DNA of 64,000 nt from Blepharisma japonicum (GCA_949751835.1 CATKHK010000019.1:248001-312000), one strand, 5' to 3'. Positions 21,585-32,857 are shown, counted from the first letter of the stretch. Numbers and translations are program-made. The notes: a model not told the origin generated them from the letters alone.

Positions 21585-22624
21585 ACCATTTCTTTATGGA
21601 GTTAAGAATTATGTAATAACTAGGGAAAAGACTAGTTGACTATTTTGCTTAAAATTTTGTTAAATCGAAAGAAGATTAAGAGATTGTGAGAAGAAACACT
21701 GTTTTTGCAGATTTGAATAAAAGATAATGATTCTTAAAATGATAGAAAAAATATAAGTGAGTTTTTCATGAAGGTGCAATAATTTATATTAATTAAATAT
21801 ATAATAGTCAGCATATGATAGGAAGAGCTCTTCAAATCATTGAAAATTTTGCATAACTTTATTAATTTACTATCAGGACTGCATGCTAAAGCCATAAAGA
21901 GCTAAAAGAGAATCATGGTATAATCCAAAAAATTAGATTTAAATATTGAAATTTTATTAGCACTATCAAATAAAGTTAAGATGAGGTAGCAAGTTTATCA
22001 GGGTAAATTTAATCAATAGCTTTATTTTCAATTGCTTTGGGGAAATGTCTTGCAGTGAAAACTGTGATATATGCAAGCTAACATAAAATTTGAGTTTTGT
22101 CATTTTTTGCATAAAGTTGTTATCGTTTAGATATCTTTGATATAATCAAAATAGGAATGACTTGAAAAAGAAGAAGAGCCATATATATCTTTATTGTTAT
22201 TTATACGATTTAACTAACTATTATAATAAAGATGTAAATGCATAAGCAAAATAGCTTAAGATGATTAATATAGAAAGCGCAGAATTGAATAGTATGGATT
22301 CCTTCTTACACTATGCTAAATCATAATGAATTAAAAGAATAATTAAATTGTATATAGACGATAAGTCACATTAATAAAATAATTTTCATGATTTAATTCA
22401 TATCGAATAGATAATTGATAATGTTTTGTTTAGCGCAATTAAAATGCTTTCCATGCAAAATGTTGTTCACATTTACTTTTTAATTTTGATTTAAATAGAA
22501 ATCCATTAATATATTTTAAATCATACTCTTAAGTCTTTTTCATAAACTAACTCTAAAAATAATTTATTTTAATTATGTTTTTCTCATTTTATTGATTACC
22601 AATATCTATCGAACTGATACAAAA
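21585..22624. other. Intergenic
   Basis: About 1,040 nt, AT-rich, no coding-like frame longer than about 25 codons, no tRNA or repeat seen. It separates RPS13 from the AGC kinase gene. Confidence 0.5.
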
Positions 22625-23669
22625 ATGGCTGACAGGAGTGTGTCAATGGAAAACTTCACTCTTTTGAGTTGCATCGGCAAAGGCTCATACGGCAAAGTGC
22701 TGCTTGTAAGAAAGAAAGACACTGGCGAACTCCTAGCCATGAAAATGCTAAAAAAAGACTACATCGCAAGTCGTAACCAAATAGAGCATACAAGAACTGA
22801 AAGAAATGTCCTTGAAAAAGTCAATCACCCATACATCGTTAAACTCAAATATGCTTTTCAAAACCCAAAAAAGTTATATTTCGTTCTTGAATATTGTCCA
22901 GGAGGCGAGCTTTTCTTTCACCTTTCCAGAGCACAGAGATTTGATGAAGCAAGAGCTTGCTTCTATGCGTCTTGTATTGTATTAGCTCTTGAGCACCTTC
23001 ATCGGCTGAATATTGTGTATAGAGAGTAATGTTTTATTTAGCTTAAAACCTGAAAATATTTTAATTGATGCAGAAGGCTATGCAAAAATAACAGATTTCG
23101 GTCTGTCTAAAGAAAATATTTCTGGAAACACAGGAGCCAACTCATTTTGTGGGACTCCTGAGTACCTTGCTCCAGAAGTGTTAAGAAAGATTGGTCATGG
23201 CAAAGCTGTGGATTGGTGGAGCCTTGGAGCTTTAATTTATGAAATGCTTACAGGTCTTCCTCCATTTTATACAAGAGACAGGGAAAAACTGTTTAACAAC
23301 ATTTTAAATAGTGAGCTTAATTTCCCGAGCTACATTTCGCCAGCTGCAAGAGACTTGCTGCAGGGATTATTTATAAAAGACCCTTCTCAAAGACTTGGAT
23401 CTGGCCCAACTGATAGCGAGGAAATAAAATGCCACCCGTGGTTTGGAGCAGTAGACTGGGTGAAACTATTGAACAGAGAAAGTCCGCCTTCATTTATACC
23501 TAATGTTGTAAGGGATCACGGGCTAAATAACTTCGAAGAGGAGTTCAAAAGACTCCCAGCAGTTGACTCTGCAGGAGCTGAGGCGAAACTGCCGGCGCAA
23601 AGTCCAACTTATCAAGGGTTCAGCTATGTTGAATCCTCTGAAATGGAAGCTATGGACCTTGAAAGCTAA
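22625..23669 (+). CDS. AGC-family Ser/Thr kinase (AKT/S6K/PKC-like), one 16-nt intron
   Basis: 342 aa after removing the 16-nt intron GTAATGTTTTATTTAG (23026-23041), which splits the Asp codon of YRDLKPEN; unspliced the frame would stop at TAA right after YRE. Domains: Gly loop GKGSYGKV (about residue 17), AMKMLKK, YRDLKPEN (about 133), DFGLSKE, then a canonical T-loop SFCGTPEYLAPE with Thr, DWWSLG, and a C-terminal hydrophobic motif YQGFSYV. These make an AGC kinase that is activated by T-loop and hydrophobic-motif phosphorylation. It lacks PH, C1 or C2 domains, so it is a minimal form. The start ATG at 22625 is preferred over upstream non-ATG codons. All Trp codons are TGG. Confidence 0.96.
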
Positions 23670-23965
23670 ATTTTAACCATTATATGGTTTTGACAAAATG
23701 TTTATAATTTCTATACTATTAGCTACAGCTTAAAATGGAATATGAAGCTTGAGAATTCTACCAGTAGATGAGGATAAGGATGAGCTATTATTTCTCTTTA
23801 TATTTCGATATTTTTAGCTTCTTCAGAACTTATCAAAGATAGCCAGTTGTTGTCAATCTCTATTGAATTTTTGGGCTTTACAAATTCACATTCATATTAT
23901 TTTTTACCTTTTTATTATTTAATAGTTGACATTTTACGATTTCAATTTTTTAATTCTGAAATAAA

Positions 23966-24604
23966 ATGATTAAAAAAACACCCAGAAGAAGCTCAAAAAA
24001 CGTTACGAGAGTATCTTTCAACCATCCAAAATCAAAAAGTTATGAAAATTTCCAAAGTTTCAGTGGAAAATCATATGACAAAACTGAAAATTTTGATACA
24101 TACTTGATGAGCGATAACACTCAGAAGCGTTTGAGGTCTTTTTTAGAAGGAAAAAGTGAGGAAAACTTAAATTCTCCAAGAGGAACAGTCAGTAGTTTTT
24201 ATAATTTGCATCAAAGAACTAACACTAATGATTCTCCACCTTTGAAAAAAACCTTCAAGTATACTAGAAAGGAAATTGAGCTCCCACAAGCTGTTGTGGT
24301 GAAGTTAAACAGAAGACTTTGCCCACATACAGAAACTTATAAAATGAGAAGACTCAAAGGTTTAACTTTATTGACTCCTTCCAAATCGCAAAAAGGGACT
24401 CTTAGATTTAATCTAAACCAAAACTTAGAAACTGCAAAGAAAAAAATAAATTATGAAGACCCACCAGAAGAGCATTTGCTTTTGGGGAGTGAAAACCTGC
24501 TATCTAGTTTGTACTCGCAAAGTATCAGAATCCAAAAATACCTTAAAAATAAAAATTCAGATACGTATCAGGCAGATAAAAAGCTTTCTGTAATTTCTGA
24601 GTAA
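23966..24604 (+). CDS. Hypothetical basic protein, 212 aa
   Basis: Intact frame from ATG to TAA with a very basic N-terminus (MIKKTPRRSSKNVTR) and many Ser, Lys and Asn; several SP and TP sites (NSPRG, TPSKS, NDSPP) suggest phosphorylation. No domain, signal peptide or membrane segment seen. The short gap to SF-assemblin (104 nt, convergent) carries nothing. Coding nature rests on length and codon style. Confidence 0.7.
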   Translation: MIKKTPRRSSKNVTRVSFNHPKSKSYENFQSFSGKSYDKTENFDTYLMSDNTQKRLRSFLEGKSEENLNSPRGTVSSFYNLHQRTNTNDSPPLKKTFKYTRKEIELPQAVVVKLNRRLCPHTETYKMRRLKGLTLLTPSKSQKGTLRFNLNQNLETAKKKINYEDPPEEHLLLGSENLLSSLYSQSIRIQKYLKNKNSDTYQADKKLSVISE

Positions 24605-24707
24605 ATTTTATATAGAATGATAACTCAACAGCAATCAAAATTAGCCAAGTCATTTTATTCGTTATAATTCAAAGAATTATAAAGGATTTGATTAAATTAA
24701 GGTTAAA

Positions 24708-25502
24708 TTAGTATTTTCCAGCCATCCCAAATTCTATCCTATTGCAAGTTTCTTCCAATAGCCTAATTAAATTTTCTTCAGTATTTTCTCTTTCTTTTAC
24801 TTCTTGCTCTATTTCTGTTTTTATTCTTTCCTTCATGCTTTTGATGTATCTTTCATATAACTGATGTGCTTCATTACGATTTTTTCTTTCATTTTCCAAA
24901 TGATTAAAGCAGTCATGCAACTCTTCTCCAATAATCTTAATTAAATCCTCATAGCTTTCATCTCGTAATTGGCTTTCCCTATTTACAGCTTCTTGCAGCA
25001 TTACAATTTGATCCGAAAAATCTAAGATCCGCCCTTCTTCAGTTTCTTTTCTGATTTTCTTTTCTTTTCCTATATCAATTTTGATAGAAAATATTTTTTC
25101 TTCAATTAATTTATCGATTTTATTCTCACTTTCTTTGCAAATTTTTTCTTCTTTGCCAATTTCAATAAATATGCTCGATTCAGCACTTTTCAATTCTTTT
25201 GACTTTTTTTCATCAAAACTTTCATCACTAAGTCCTTCATTAGAGAATGTTTCTTGAATTTGTATAATTTGGTCTTTGATAATGTTTAATTTAGAGTTAC
25301 TGGTAAGCTCGATCTTTGAAATTTTATCTTCTAACTGTTTAAGACGATAATTGTAAGCTTCATTTCTAGCTTGACATTCGAGTTCTGCAGTTTGTTGAAA
25401 TGAATTGAGTTTGTCTGTTAATTGTTTGATTTTAAATCTTGTTGGAGACTCTGATCGATAAAATGTGTTGATACCTGTGGAGTCTTCACAATGATATGCC
25501 AT
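24708..25502 (-). CDS. SF-assemblin / beta-giardin family striated-fibre protein
   Basis: 264 aa, one short head (MAYHCEDSTGINTFYRSESP) and then an almost unbroken coiled coil with the family hallmarks: RFKIKQLTDKLNSFQQTAEL, ERRxR-like clusters replaced by ARNEAYNYRLKQLEDKI, and a C-terminal REN-TEENLIRLLEETCNRIE. SF-assemblins polymerise into 2-nm filaments of striated rootlets next to basal bodies, which suits a heavily ciliated cell. Length is typical for the family (about 270 aa). No intron; no in-frame TGA. Confidence 0.9.
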   Translation of the reverse strand: MAYHCEDSTGINTFYRSESPTRFKIKQLTDKLNSFQQTAELECQARNEAYNYRLKQLEDKISKIELTSNSKLNIIKDQIIQIQETFSNEGLSDESFDEKKSKELKSAESSIFIEIGKEEKICKESENKIDKLIEEKIFSIKIDIGKEKKIRKETEEGRILDFSDQIVMLQEAVNRESQLRDESYEDLIKIIGEELHDCFNHLENERKNRNEAHQLYERYIKSMKERIKTEIEQEVKERENTEENLIRLLEETCNRIEFGMAGKY

Positions 25503-25686
25503 ATAAGAAAATTATAATTTGATATTTTTAAAATTCTATCTTGATTTTCAGTAGTGTGCGCAAAATATAATATATTATTCCAAAAATCCTTATTGTGCTT
25601 GATTTTTGATCAATCTTGAAAAGCTGCTGACTATTTTTAGACAAAATTTTAATTAATTAAATTTTAGCTTTATTCAAGTAAAAATA

Positions 25687-27447
25687 ATGTCAAATATAAA
25701 ACTTTGGCTTTTCATTGTAATTTATTTTCTCTCGATTGATACTGGATACTCAAGAACATCTTTAGGTGGCTTCTATTCCCTTTCAAATGTTTATGACCAA
25801 GTAACAAATCTAACTCAATTGTACCCACACATGATTTCTTCAAGAACTCTAAATAAGCCCGTTACAATGTCAAGTGCAAATTCAGTCGTCGCAATTCATT
25901 TACTAAATGAAAATAACTTAAGCAAAGAATATCATAGAACTATTGTATTGTCTGCTGGCCAATACACGTCTCAGCCTTTATCTACTTCAATGATATTTTA
26001 TTTAATAGATTTATTGTGCACTCAAAATAATTCTGATCCAAGGCTGAATTATTTATTAAATACAAAAGAATTTTGATTTTTGCCCGTTATCAACCCAGAC
26101 GCCCTGGAATATGTTGGATCATTATATCATACTGGTTATAATATTGCAGCTAGATATAAAAACCTAGAAACAAATTCATGCTCTAATACCTCTGCACAGG
26201 GGACAAATTTGAATAGGAATTATGATGTTGCTTGGAGTATTAATAGCAATGGTTCTTCTAAAGATCCATGCAGTTCTTACTTTAGAGGAGACAACGCATT
26301 TTCGGCAAGAGAGACACAAGCAATTAAAAGTTTTTTCGAAACAATTGTGGATTCTTTGGACTTATGAATTCATTTTGACGATTATGGAAATAATTACTTC
26401 TCACCATATTCTTTTAAAGAAGGGACTTCAAAAGAGCTGCTTCAAAATTCCAGCTGACAGTATATCCTTGATCAAACTAGGCAGACAACTTCATTAATTC
26501 CAGCTTCAGTTGGAAGCTACTATGAAATTAATAACAATACTCAAAATGGAGCACTTATTGATTTTATTTATAATAACAGCCAAATTCTTACATTAGAAGT
26601 TGCAATCGGACCGAAAAATCCAGTGCAATCAATGATAAAAGGGTATTTAGACGCTCATGTGCCAGCGGTTGTCGAATTAATGATAAACTCTGGATTTTAT
26701 TTAGAGTAATTCCTATATAGCTTGGCGTTCAAAAGGGTTAGCTACATTAATTGTGCAGATAGCCCTGAGACATGCAAAAATGCAACAGCTAGCAAAAGTT
26801 TGGTATTTGAATTTCTATTGGTCAATCCTGGAATAGCAGCATCACCTATTTCAAAAATTTATTTCAACTACGAGATATTGACAGCCAATTCATTGATCGC
26901 AATAGAGCCAGGCTTCTTCTCACAAATAAATTCTGATTTATTCACAAACATCAGCAGTTCGTCCTATTCAATAAGCCAAACCTTCTCAAATAATTCGATG
27001 ATTTTCGATTTAGGAAACTTTCCTCAACATCATTCAGCATATTTAAAAATAAATTTAGACCAAATTAATCTTCAAGAAGCAGATGACAATTTTACTGATA
27101 TCTTAGCATATTCAATTTATTTAGAATCAATATATATAAATACGTCTTTTATTGATCCGAAAAACAATATTCAAGGAGAACAAAATATTACACTAGGAAG
27201 CAGCAGTAGAAATACTACAAATAATAGTGAGGATATTAGTTTATCTGGAAAAGAAATTGCTGGTATTGTGATTGGAGTTATTGGGTTTCTAGCACTTGTT
27301 ATTGGAGGAATTTTCTTAACAAAAAGATTATTAAAAAGGAAGTTTACCCCTCCACCTCTAGAGATTAATACTTTGGAAGAAGTAAATGAATCAGGATCTG
27401 AATTAAATCATGTGCGTAAAGGCTATTCCACCCCTACTAATATATAA
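25687..27447 (+). CDS. Membrane-anchored M14 carboxypeptidase-like protein without zinc ligands
   Basis: 581 aa after splicing a 15-nt intron GTAATTCCTATATAG (26706-26720). Order: signal peptide 1-22, M14 fold about 25-340, a C-terminal beta-type region with many N-glycosylation sites, one transmembrane helix about 518-538, and a short basic tail (KRLLKRK). The substrate-binding segment NLNRNYDVAW (about 175) and the catalytic Glu in LTLEVA (about 302) are kept. The zinc site is lost: the HAREW position reads GQYTSQ (about 92-97), and the HSYG position reads FDDYG (about 230). Three TGA codons are Trp. It should be a non-catalytic, surface-exposed M14 pseudoenzyme, perhaps a peptide binder. 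Confidence 0.85.
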
Positions 27448-27619
27448 TCAAACTTAACTAAATAATTGAAATTCATCAGTGCCTTCAAGAAAATTTATTA
27501 GATTTCTTCTTAAGCTTATATCATTATTCATTTTTGAAATTTAAGTTCAAATAAATATTTTAAAATAATTTTATTTAAAATCACAAGTAAGAAAATGATT
27601 TATAATAGTCAATTATCTA

Positions 27620-28705
27620 TTACTGTTTAAGTTTTACTTTAAACACAGAGATCCCCAAATAATTAGCAATTTGATAAACAACTCCAATTACAAATAAAGA
27701 ATATATTGCGATTACAATAGCACTAAATACAAGAACCGATGTAAATACTGGAAGGGTTTGGACGCAATAATTCTCGATAAGCAATGCAAGCTCTAAAACT
27801 GCGCAAAAATCAAACCAACCAAAGCTCATTCTTGATACACTGCATATAATTAATCTTGAGCAAATAGCAGAAAAGATTACTCCATGTATCATGAAAATAA
27901 GAGGTCCATAAGTAGGTGTCAAGGGGTGGTTTTTCCATAATATTAAGCTTACAGTCATTTCTATAATTGGAATAAGCCTTAATAAAGCTTTTAATTTTTC
28001 TTTTGTTGTCGTGAAAACACAATATATCATATACATCGATGTAATAGAAGCAATTATTATATTTCCATATATTAAAAGGTTTATTGCACTATATCCAAAA
28101 ACAATTGGCATTTTCAAAAAATCATTTCCAAAAATTGCTGAAATAGTAAAAACTGTTATTGATGTCATCTGGCTTTCTGTTACTCCCCAACTTCCTATTT
28201 GGGTTCTGCAATAATGAGTATGATATTCTTCCCATGTAGCTAAATAAAAGCAAATCAAAACTAAACAATAAAATGTGATGCTTTCAGTTGTGATACCTAA
28301 AGATAGTCCTTGTAATATGTCTAACAATAAGATTGTAGATGATAAAGAATCACAGCCATGGTCTAGAAGCATTCCTAATGGGGAACTTTGATTAATTTTT
28401 CTGGCTTGTTTTCCGTCACATGCATCAAGTGTTTGATACATAAATTGGAGGAAAGCTGAAAATAATAAAATATAGGATGGCATTGGCTTAAGAAAAGTTG
28501 TGTCAAAGGGAACCATGATAAGATATGAACCAGCCATGCAGATTAAGCCAAGTATAGTGATAAGATTAGGAGCAAGTCAGTCAGGAAGTAGAGAAACCAC
28601 CCAACACCAAAAATAATTCAAAAGGTTATCTAATTTTGAATAGCCTGTACTTTGGTATTTGTGTTGGGTTAAATACTGCAAGTTTGCTTGCTTTATGAAT
28701 ACCAT
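27620..28705 (-). CDS. CEPT1: CDP-alcohol phosphotransferase (choline/ethanolamine phosphotransferase)
   Basis: 361 aa with about ten hydrophobic segments. The CDP-alcohol phosphotransferase signature D-G-x2-A-R-x8-G-x3-D-x3-D is complete in DGKQARKINQSSPLGMLLDH followed by GCD (about residues 97-119). The preceding LPDWLAPNLITILGL is also a family hallmark, with its Trp encoded by TGA at 28577-28579. The enzyme transfers phosphocholine or phosphoethanolamine from CDP to diacylglycerol in the ER/Golgi membrane (Kennedy pathway). Which head group it uses cannot be told. Start ATG at 28703-28705 gives MVFIKQANLQYLTQHKYQST, the usual N-terminal helix. Confidence 0.95.
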
Positions 28706-28998
28706 TATTCTCGAAATTCTAATTCATTCAAAAAATGGACTAAAATTGCCAGAATTTTTATGGGCTTGCACATTATAGTAATTAAGACATTAAAGATGGA
28801 GTTATCAGACTTTTGAGCATTTTTAATTATTCAATATTGGATTTATTCTTCAGGCATTTCGATTTTCAGTTACTTTATAATATTTGAAAATTTAATTCTG
28901 ATAAGAAAAACTCCATAATCTTCTTAAGTATTTTTGGAACTAAAATTATATAATTTCTCTCATAGAAAGACTAATTTTATTAAATGCCAACTCTAATA

Positions 28999-30069
28999 TT
29001 AATTATATAAGATTAAATGATCACTATTGCTCAAAAACATCATCAAAACGCTTAGAAATCAGTTATCTTTTTCTATATGAGGTGCATGACCACAATGCTC
29101 CAAAATCGCTATAATCGCTTTTCCATTTCTTTCTCTATATTTATCAATTACATACTTCGTTTGCTTTATCATTGGCTGATATGGGTACTCATCTTTTCCA
29201 GGATAGCCCTCAATTATGTTTGAAGTTCCCATATGTATGGGATCTAATAAGCTTTCGTCTGAAATTACAGCATCTTCTTCCCCTCTGATTCACAAAATAG
29301 GTGGCTTTTCATTTAAATTTATGATCTCCTCCACATTATGATACTTCCCAGAAATTGCATTAAATATGCCTTTGTCTCCAGGACACCAGCCTGGCCAATT
29401 TTCAGACTCCTTATTATTTCCCGGGAAGAAATCATCCCCAATTTTTATCAAAAATATTTCATTTATATATTCATTTTCAGTTTCTTCATCAATTGAATAA
29501 TATTCAGGAAAGCATGTGATATATTTAAAGAAATTTCGCATAGAAAAATGATCATTATTGTCAATTCTGTTTTCAATACTATTTTGTATACGTCTAGCTA
29601 TTGGAAAAATACCAGAGCCAGAATAGTCTGAAAAAATCGGGATCCCTTTTTCTTGCTTTGTGCCGAATAAGCCATAAGGGCTTATTGGTGACTCTAATGT
29701 AAGTGATAAAATACGGTCGCTGTGATTTATTGAGTATTTCATTATAACTGCACCTCCAAGGCCTCAGCCAACTAAGTGTGTTTTCCTCAGATTAAGAGAT
29801 TCAATTAAACTTTGAAGATCCTCAGAAAAATCATCAAGTCCTTTAGTTGCATCCAGTGGAAGTGATTGAGATCTGCCAAAGCCTCGTAAATCATAAGCAT
29901 AACAGTGATAATTCGCTGGCATTCTTTGCATTAGCTCTTTAAAAAAGCGCGAGCTGGATAAAATATCATGAACAAAAACAATAGGAATTCCATTATGAGA
30001 TTCACACTCAAGAATAAAATGAGTAATCCTTGATGTTGTTAAATAATAAGATTTTACTTCTCGAATCAT
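28999..30069 (-). CDS. Alpha/beta hydrolase-fold protein with Ser nucleophile replaced by Gly
   Basis: 356 aa. Typical fold landmarks: IPIVFVHDILSSSRFF (oxyanion strand, here HD instead of HG), YAYDLRGFGRSQSL, HLVGWGLGGAVIM, and late IRGEEDAVI and EHCGHAPHIEKD carrying the acid and His. The nucleophile elbow, usually GxSxGG (GWSLGG or GHSMGG), reads G-W-G-L-G-G; the Trp is TGA. Asp and His remain, but no Ser is at the elbow, so classical hydrolysis is unlikely. Three TGA codons in total. TAA stop at 28999. Left neighbour gap of 293 nt shows nothing. Confidence 0.85.
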
Positions 30070-30855
30070 ACTTCTGTTAAAGTTGTAATAATTTTATTAG
30101 GATTGGCAAGGATTTACTTATAAATAATAAATTATTAGATATTTTATAAATTTTTATATTGATTAAATATAACTGTTCTGTAGGAAAATATAGGAAAAAA
30201 TTTCTTCATTTACTATTTAGATAGTGTTTTTATATTTTTGAATTAAAAAAAATAGGTATCTACCTCCATTTTCTTTATATCTTTCTGATGCACGTCTAAT
30301 CTAATTGATTTATGAATTATTTTGTGTAGAATTCTTTATTTAGGTATTTTTAATATTGCTGTTTCTTCCAGGGTGTAGCTTGAGAATGAAACTAAACGAA
30401 ATTTAAAGGCCATCTTCCATATTATGAGAAATTTATGACAAACTTATATGATGCCTAGCAAATTATAATGCTTGAAACTTTTATTTTAAATTCTTTAACT
30501 TGTGATGCATTTTTATGTTTACCAGGAATTAAAAATCATTATTCCCCGTCAGATCTTTATCACGAAATGCATTAAATAAGCGTCAGAACGAGAGAAATTT
30601 TGGTAGGACTGATTTTTTTGTTATTCAGTTCTATCTAATTGGTTATTTTAATAGAATTGACATACAAAACTATAGGAATCAACTATGAAAATAACTTTGC
30701 TAAAATAAAGAATTAATATGGGTTCTCCAAAGTGATAAAAATAAACAAATAATATTTCAGGTTTAGAATATCATTATGTGTATTAATAAAATTAAAAAAA
30801 AGAGAATTCCTAATAATGACATAAAGCATATAATAATTTAATTCGTGCAAACTTA
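30070..30855. other. Intergenic
   Basis: Nearly 800 nt between divergent genes. One 35-codon frame (30468-30575, plus strand, ATG to TAA) has protein-like composition but no support beyond that. No RNA gene or repeat recognised. Confidence 0.45.
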
Positions 30856-31656
30856 ATGGAATTCATAGATCAAGATTATTTTCAATCTCTTTTAGAAATG
30901 GGATTTTCAAGAGCTATAGCTGAAAAATCTTTATATTTTACACAAAGCTCCTCTTTAGAGGATTCAATAGATTGAATCCATGAGCATCAGCATGACCAAG
31001 ATATTGAAGAAGAATTACGATTTCCACCTATAAATGATAATTCACCAAAAATGACAAAAGAAGAAGCCATTATGAAGGCACGCGAAATCAAATCCAAATT
31101 CATAAATCAACCCAAAAGTAACCAATTTAGCCAAATTAAAAGAGAGCCAAACAGTCAGCGAGCCCAAAAACTAAATGCCACCGAGCAGGAACAAAAAAGA
31201 GTTCTTGAAGAAAGAGTAAAAAAATTAAAAGGAGGGCAAAGCCAAGTTAGCCCTACCGGTGAATCTCCAGCATTGATATCCGATGCTCAAACAATTCCAT
31301 CAGATTCTCCTCCAATGATAGAAAAATCTCCCAAAGATCGAATGTATTTAGCGTTAAAAACAATTGTAACTCTTTATCCAAGCCACCGTCATGTAGGAAT
31401 TGCAATTTCTACAATTAATACATTGAAAACATATTTATCGAACATTATGAGTAATCCTCTTGACAATAAATTTCATAGGATCAGAATTCAAAATAAATCA
31501 TTTCAAGAGAAAATTATAAAAGTCCAAGGTGCTTTAAACTTTTTAAAAGCTGTAGGATTTGTTGAAGAAGATGATTATTATGTCCTCAAAAACATCGGAG
31601 TTTATATATTAGCCGAAGGGATTAAAATGCTTGATGAAGCAGCTGAAATTTTATAA
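30856..31656 (+). CDS. UBA-PUB domain protein (p97/ubiquitin adaptor-like)
   Basis: 266 aa. N-terminal UBA domain about residues 5-47 (LLEMGFSRAIAEKSLYF, then SLEDSIDWIHEH, where Trp is TGA at 30973). A linker rich in Lys, Gln and Ser follows, including KEEAIMKAREIKSKF. Residues about 165-250 form a PUB domain (MYLALKTIVTLYPSHRHVGI, FRRI-like FHRIRIQNKSFQEKI, ALNFLKAVGFVEEDDYYVL). PUB domains bind the C-terminal tail of p97/Cdc48 and UBA binds ubiquitin, so it probably links ubiquitylated proteins to p97, like UBXN6 or the UBA-PUB proteins of protists. Whole-protein start at ATG 30856 rather than the later ATG at 31051. Confidence 0.9.
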
Positions 31657-31794
31657 TTAATTATTAAAGTTTTCTTCTTAACCTAAAACTCCATTTTTTT
31701 CTTGATTTTATTAAAAATAGCTCATTTCTTGCATAAAGGCATTAATTAATTGTATTTTATATTTTTAAAGGTACTTTTAAATACAAATTTCAAT

Positions 31795-32010
31795 TTAATT
31801 ACTAATATTTTCAATATCTAAAACAAATCCTTTTAAAATAATTTCTTTATTTTCTTCAAAGCAATAACATTCAAAAAAATATCCAGTATAACTCCTATCC
31901 TGTTAATACACACATTTTTTGCAGAATTTTAATAATTCTTCTTCAAATCTTTCAGTTTCCATCTTCCATATTTTTCTGACAAAAATATCAAATGTATCTG
32001 ATAGCTCCAT
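31795..32010 (-). CDS. Small acidic protein, possible 15-nt intron or nonsense codon
   Basis: The minus strand from ATG 32008-32010 is coding-like (MELSDTFDIFVRKIWKMETE, then RFEEELLKFCKKC), meets an in-frame TAA, and goes on in the same frame (GYFFECYCFEENKEIILKGF) to TAA at 31795. Removing GTATTAACAGGATAG (31895-31909, 15 nt) gives 66 aa, but this candidate lacks the T-A pair found in all other introns here. The other reading is a pseudogene with CAA changed to TAA. Its start codon lies 6 nt from that of the peroxidase on the other strand. No family recognised. Confidence 0.5.
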
Positions 32011-32016
32011 TATAAT

Positions 32017-32766
32017 ATGTTACAGCAATCTCTTAAAACAGTGAAAAATTTGAAGAGCAATTCTGACCTCTTTGCAAGCATATCTCGAAGATTTCTCGAC
32101 ATGTTTGTTACATTTCCAATCCCACTTTATCTTCGAGTAGCGTTTCATGATGCAGGGACTTTTGATGTAGTTACCAATAAAGGTGGCCCAAATGCAAGTG
32201 TTTTAAATTCCATAGAGATGAATAGGAGTGAGAATAGCGGATTTTATAACATTAGAGACACTTATTTGAATATTAAAACTGAAAACCCAGCAGCATCAAT
32301 GGCAGATATCATTCAAATAGGAGGTTATGTCGCTGTAAGTCATTGTGGAGGCCCAGTAATGCCATTTAGATTTGGAAGAGTGGACTGCAGCGGTTCAGAC
32401 TGTGATACAGATGGGCAAATACCCTTCCCATCTACCAAAAATGTGAGAGCGATCTTCCGTAATATGGGATTTTCTGATACAGAACTTGTAGCTTTGAGTG
32501 GAGCTCATACTTTGGGAGGCATAAGATTCAATCCTCCTGGAACATTTACACCATTTACAACGAATCCATTGGTATTTGATAATAGTTATTACAAATTATT
32601 GCTACAGAATCAAAATCCTCAGCTTGCAAGATTGATTTCTGATTCATTTTTAACCGCAGATCCAAACTTATTGAATATTGTGCAGCAATTTGCAAACGAT
32701 CAGAATCTTTTCTTTTCTGAGTATTCCAAAGCTCATGTAAAGCTTTCTGAGCTTGGATACCATTAA
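32017..32766 (+). CDS. Class I heme peroxidase (ascorbate peroxidase-like)
   Basis: 249 aa, the size of cytosolic ascorbate peroxidase. Distal site LRVAFHDAG: Arg40 and His44 are in place, the usual Trp is Phe43. Proximal site LSGAHTLGG has His164, and FDNSYY has the Asp that hydrogen-bonds it (about 188). The proximal Trp of class I enzymes (PWTxNPLxFDNSYF) is Phe180 here (PFTTNPLVFDNSYY). The enzyme should reduce peroxide using a small donor; with Phe at both Trp positions the radical chemistry is probably closer to class II/III. No signal or transit peptide seen. Two of the usual ascorbate-site features cannot be judged. Confidence 0.9.
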   Translation: MLQQSLKTVKNLKSNSDLFASISRRFLDMFVTFPIPLYLRVAFHDAGTFDVVTNKGGPNASVLNSIEMNRSENSGFYNIRDTYLNIKTENPAASMADIIQIGGYVAVSHCGGPVMPFRFGRVDCSGSDCDTDGQIPFPSTKNVRAIFRNMGFSDTELVALSGAHTLGGIRFNPPGTFTPFTTNPLVFDNSYYKLLLQNQNPQLARLISDSFLTADPNLLNIVQQFANDQNLFFSEYSKAHVKLSELGYH

Positions 32767-32857
32767 GATCCTTTAAATATTATATAATATATTGGCTCTC
32801 ATTAAAGCTTTACTTTTAATTGATTTTTTGTATGAGCTGCATAGAATTAAAAAATAA

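Noticed and set aside
22592-23669. AGC kinase looked like two genes or a frameshift at 23026
   Set aside because: A 16-nt GT...AG intron with the local T-A signature restores YRDLKPEN exactly.
30468-30575. 35-codon plus-strand frame
   Set aside because: Protein-like composition only; not enough to call a gene.
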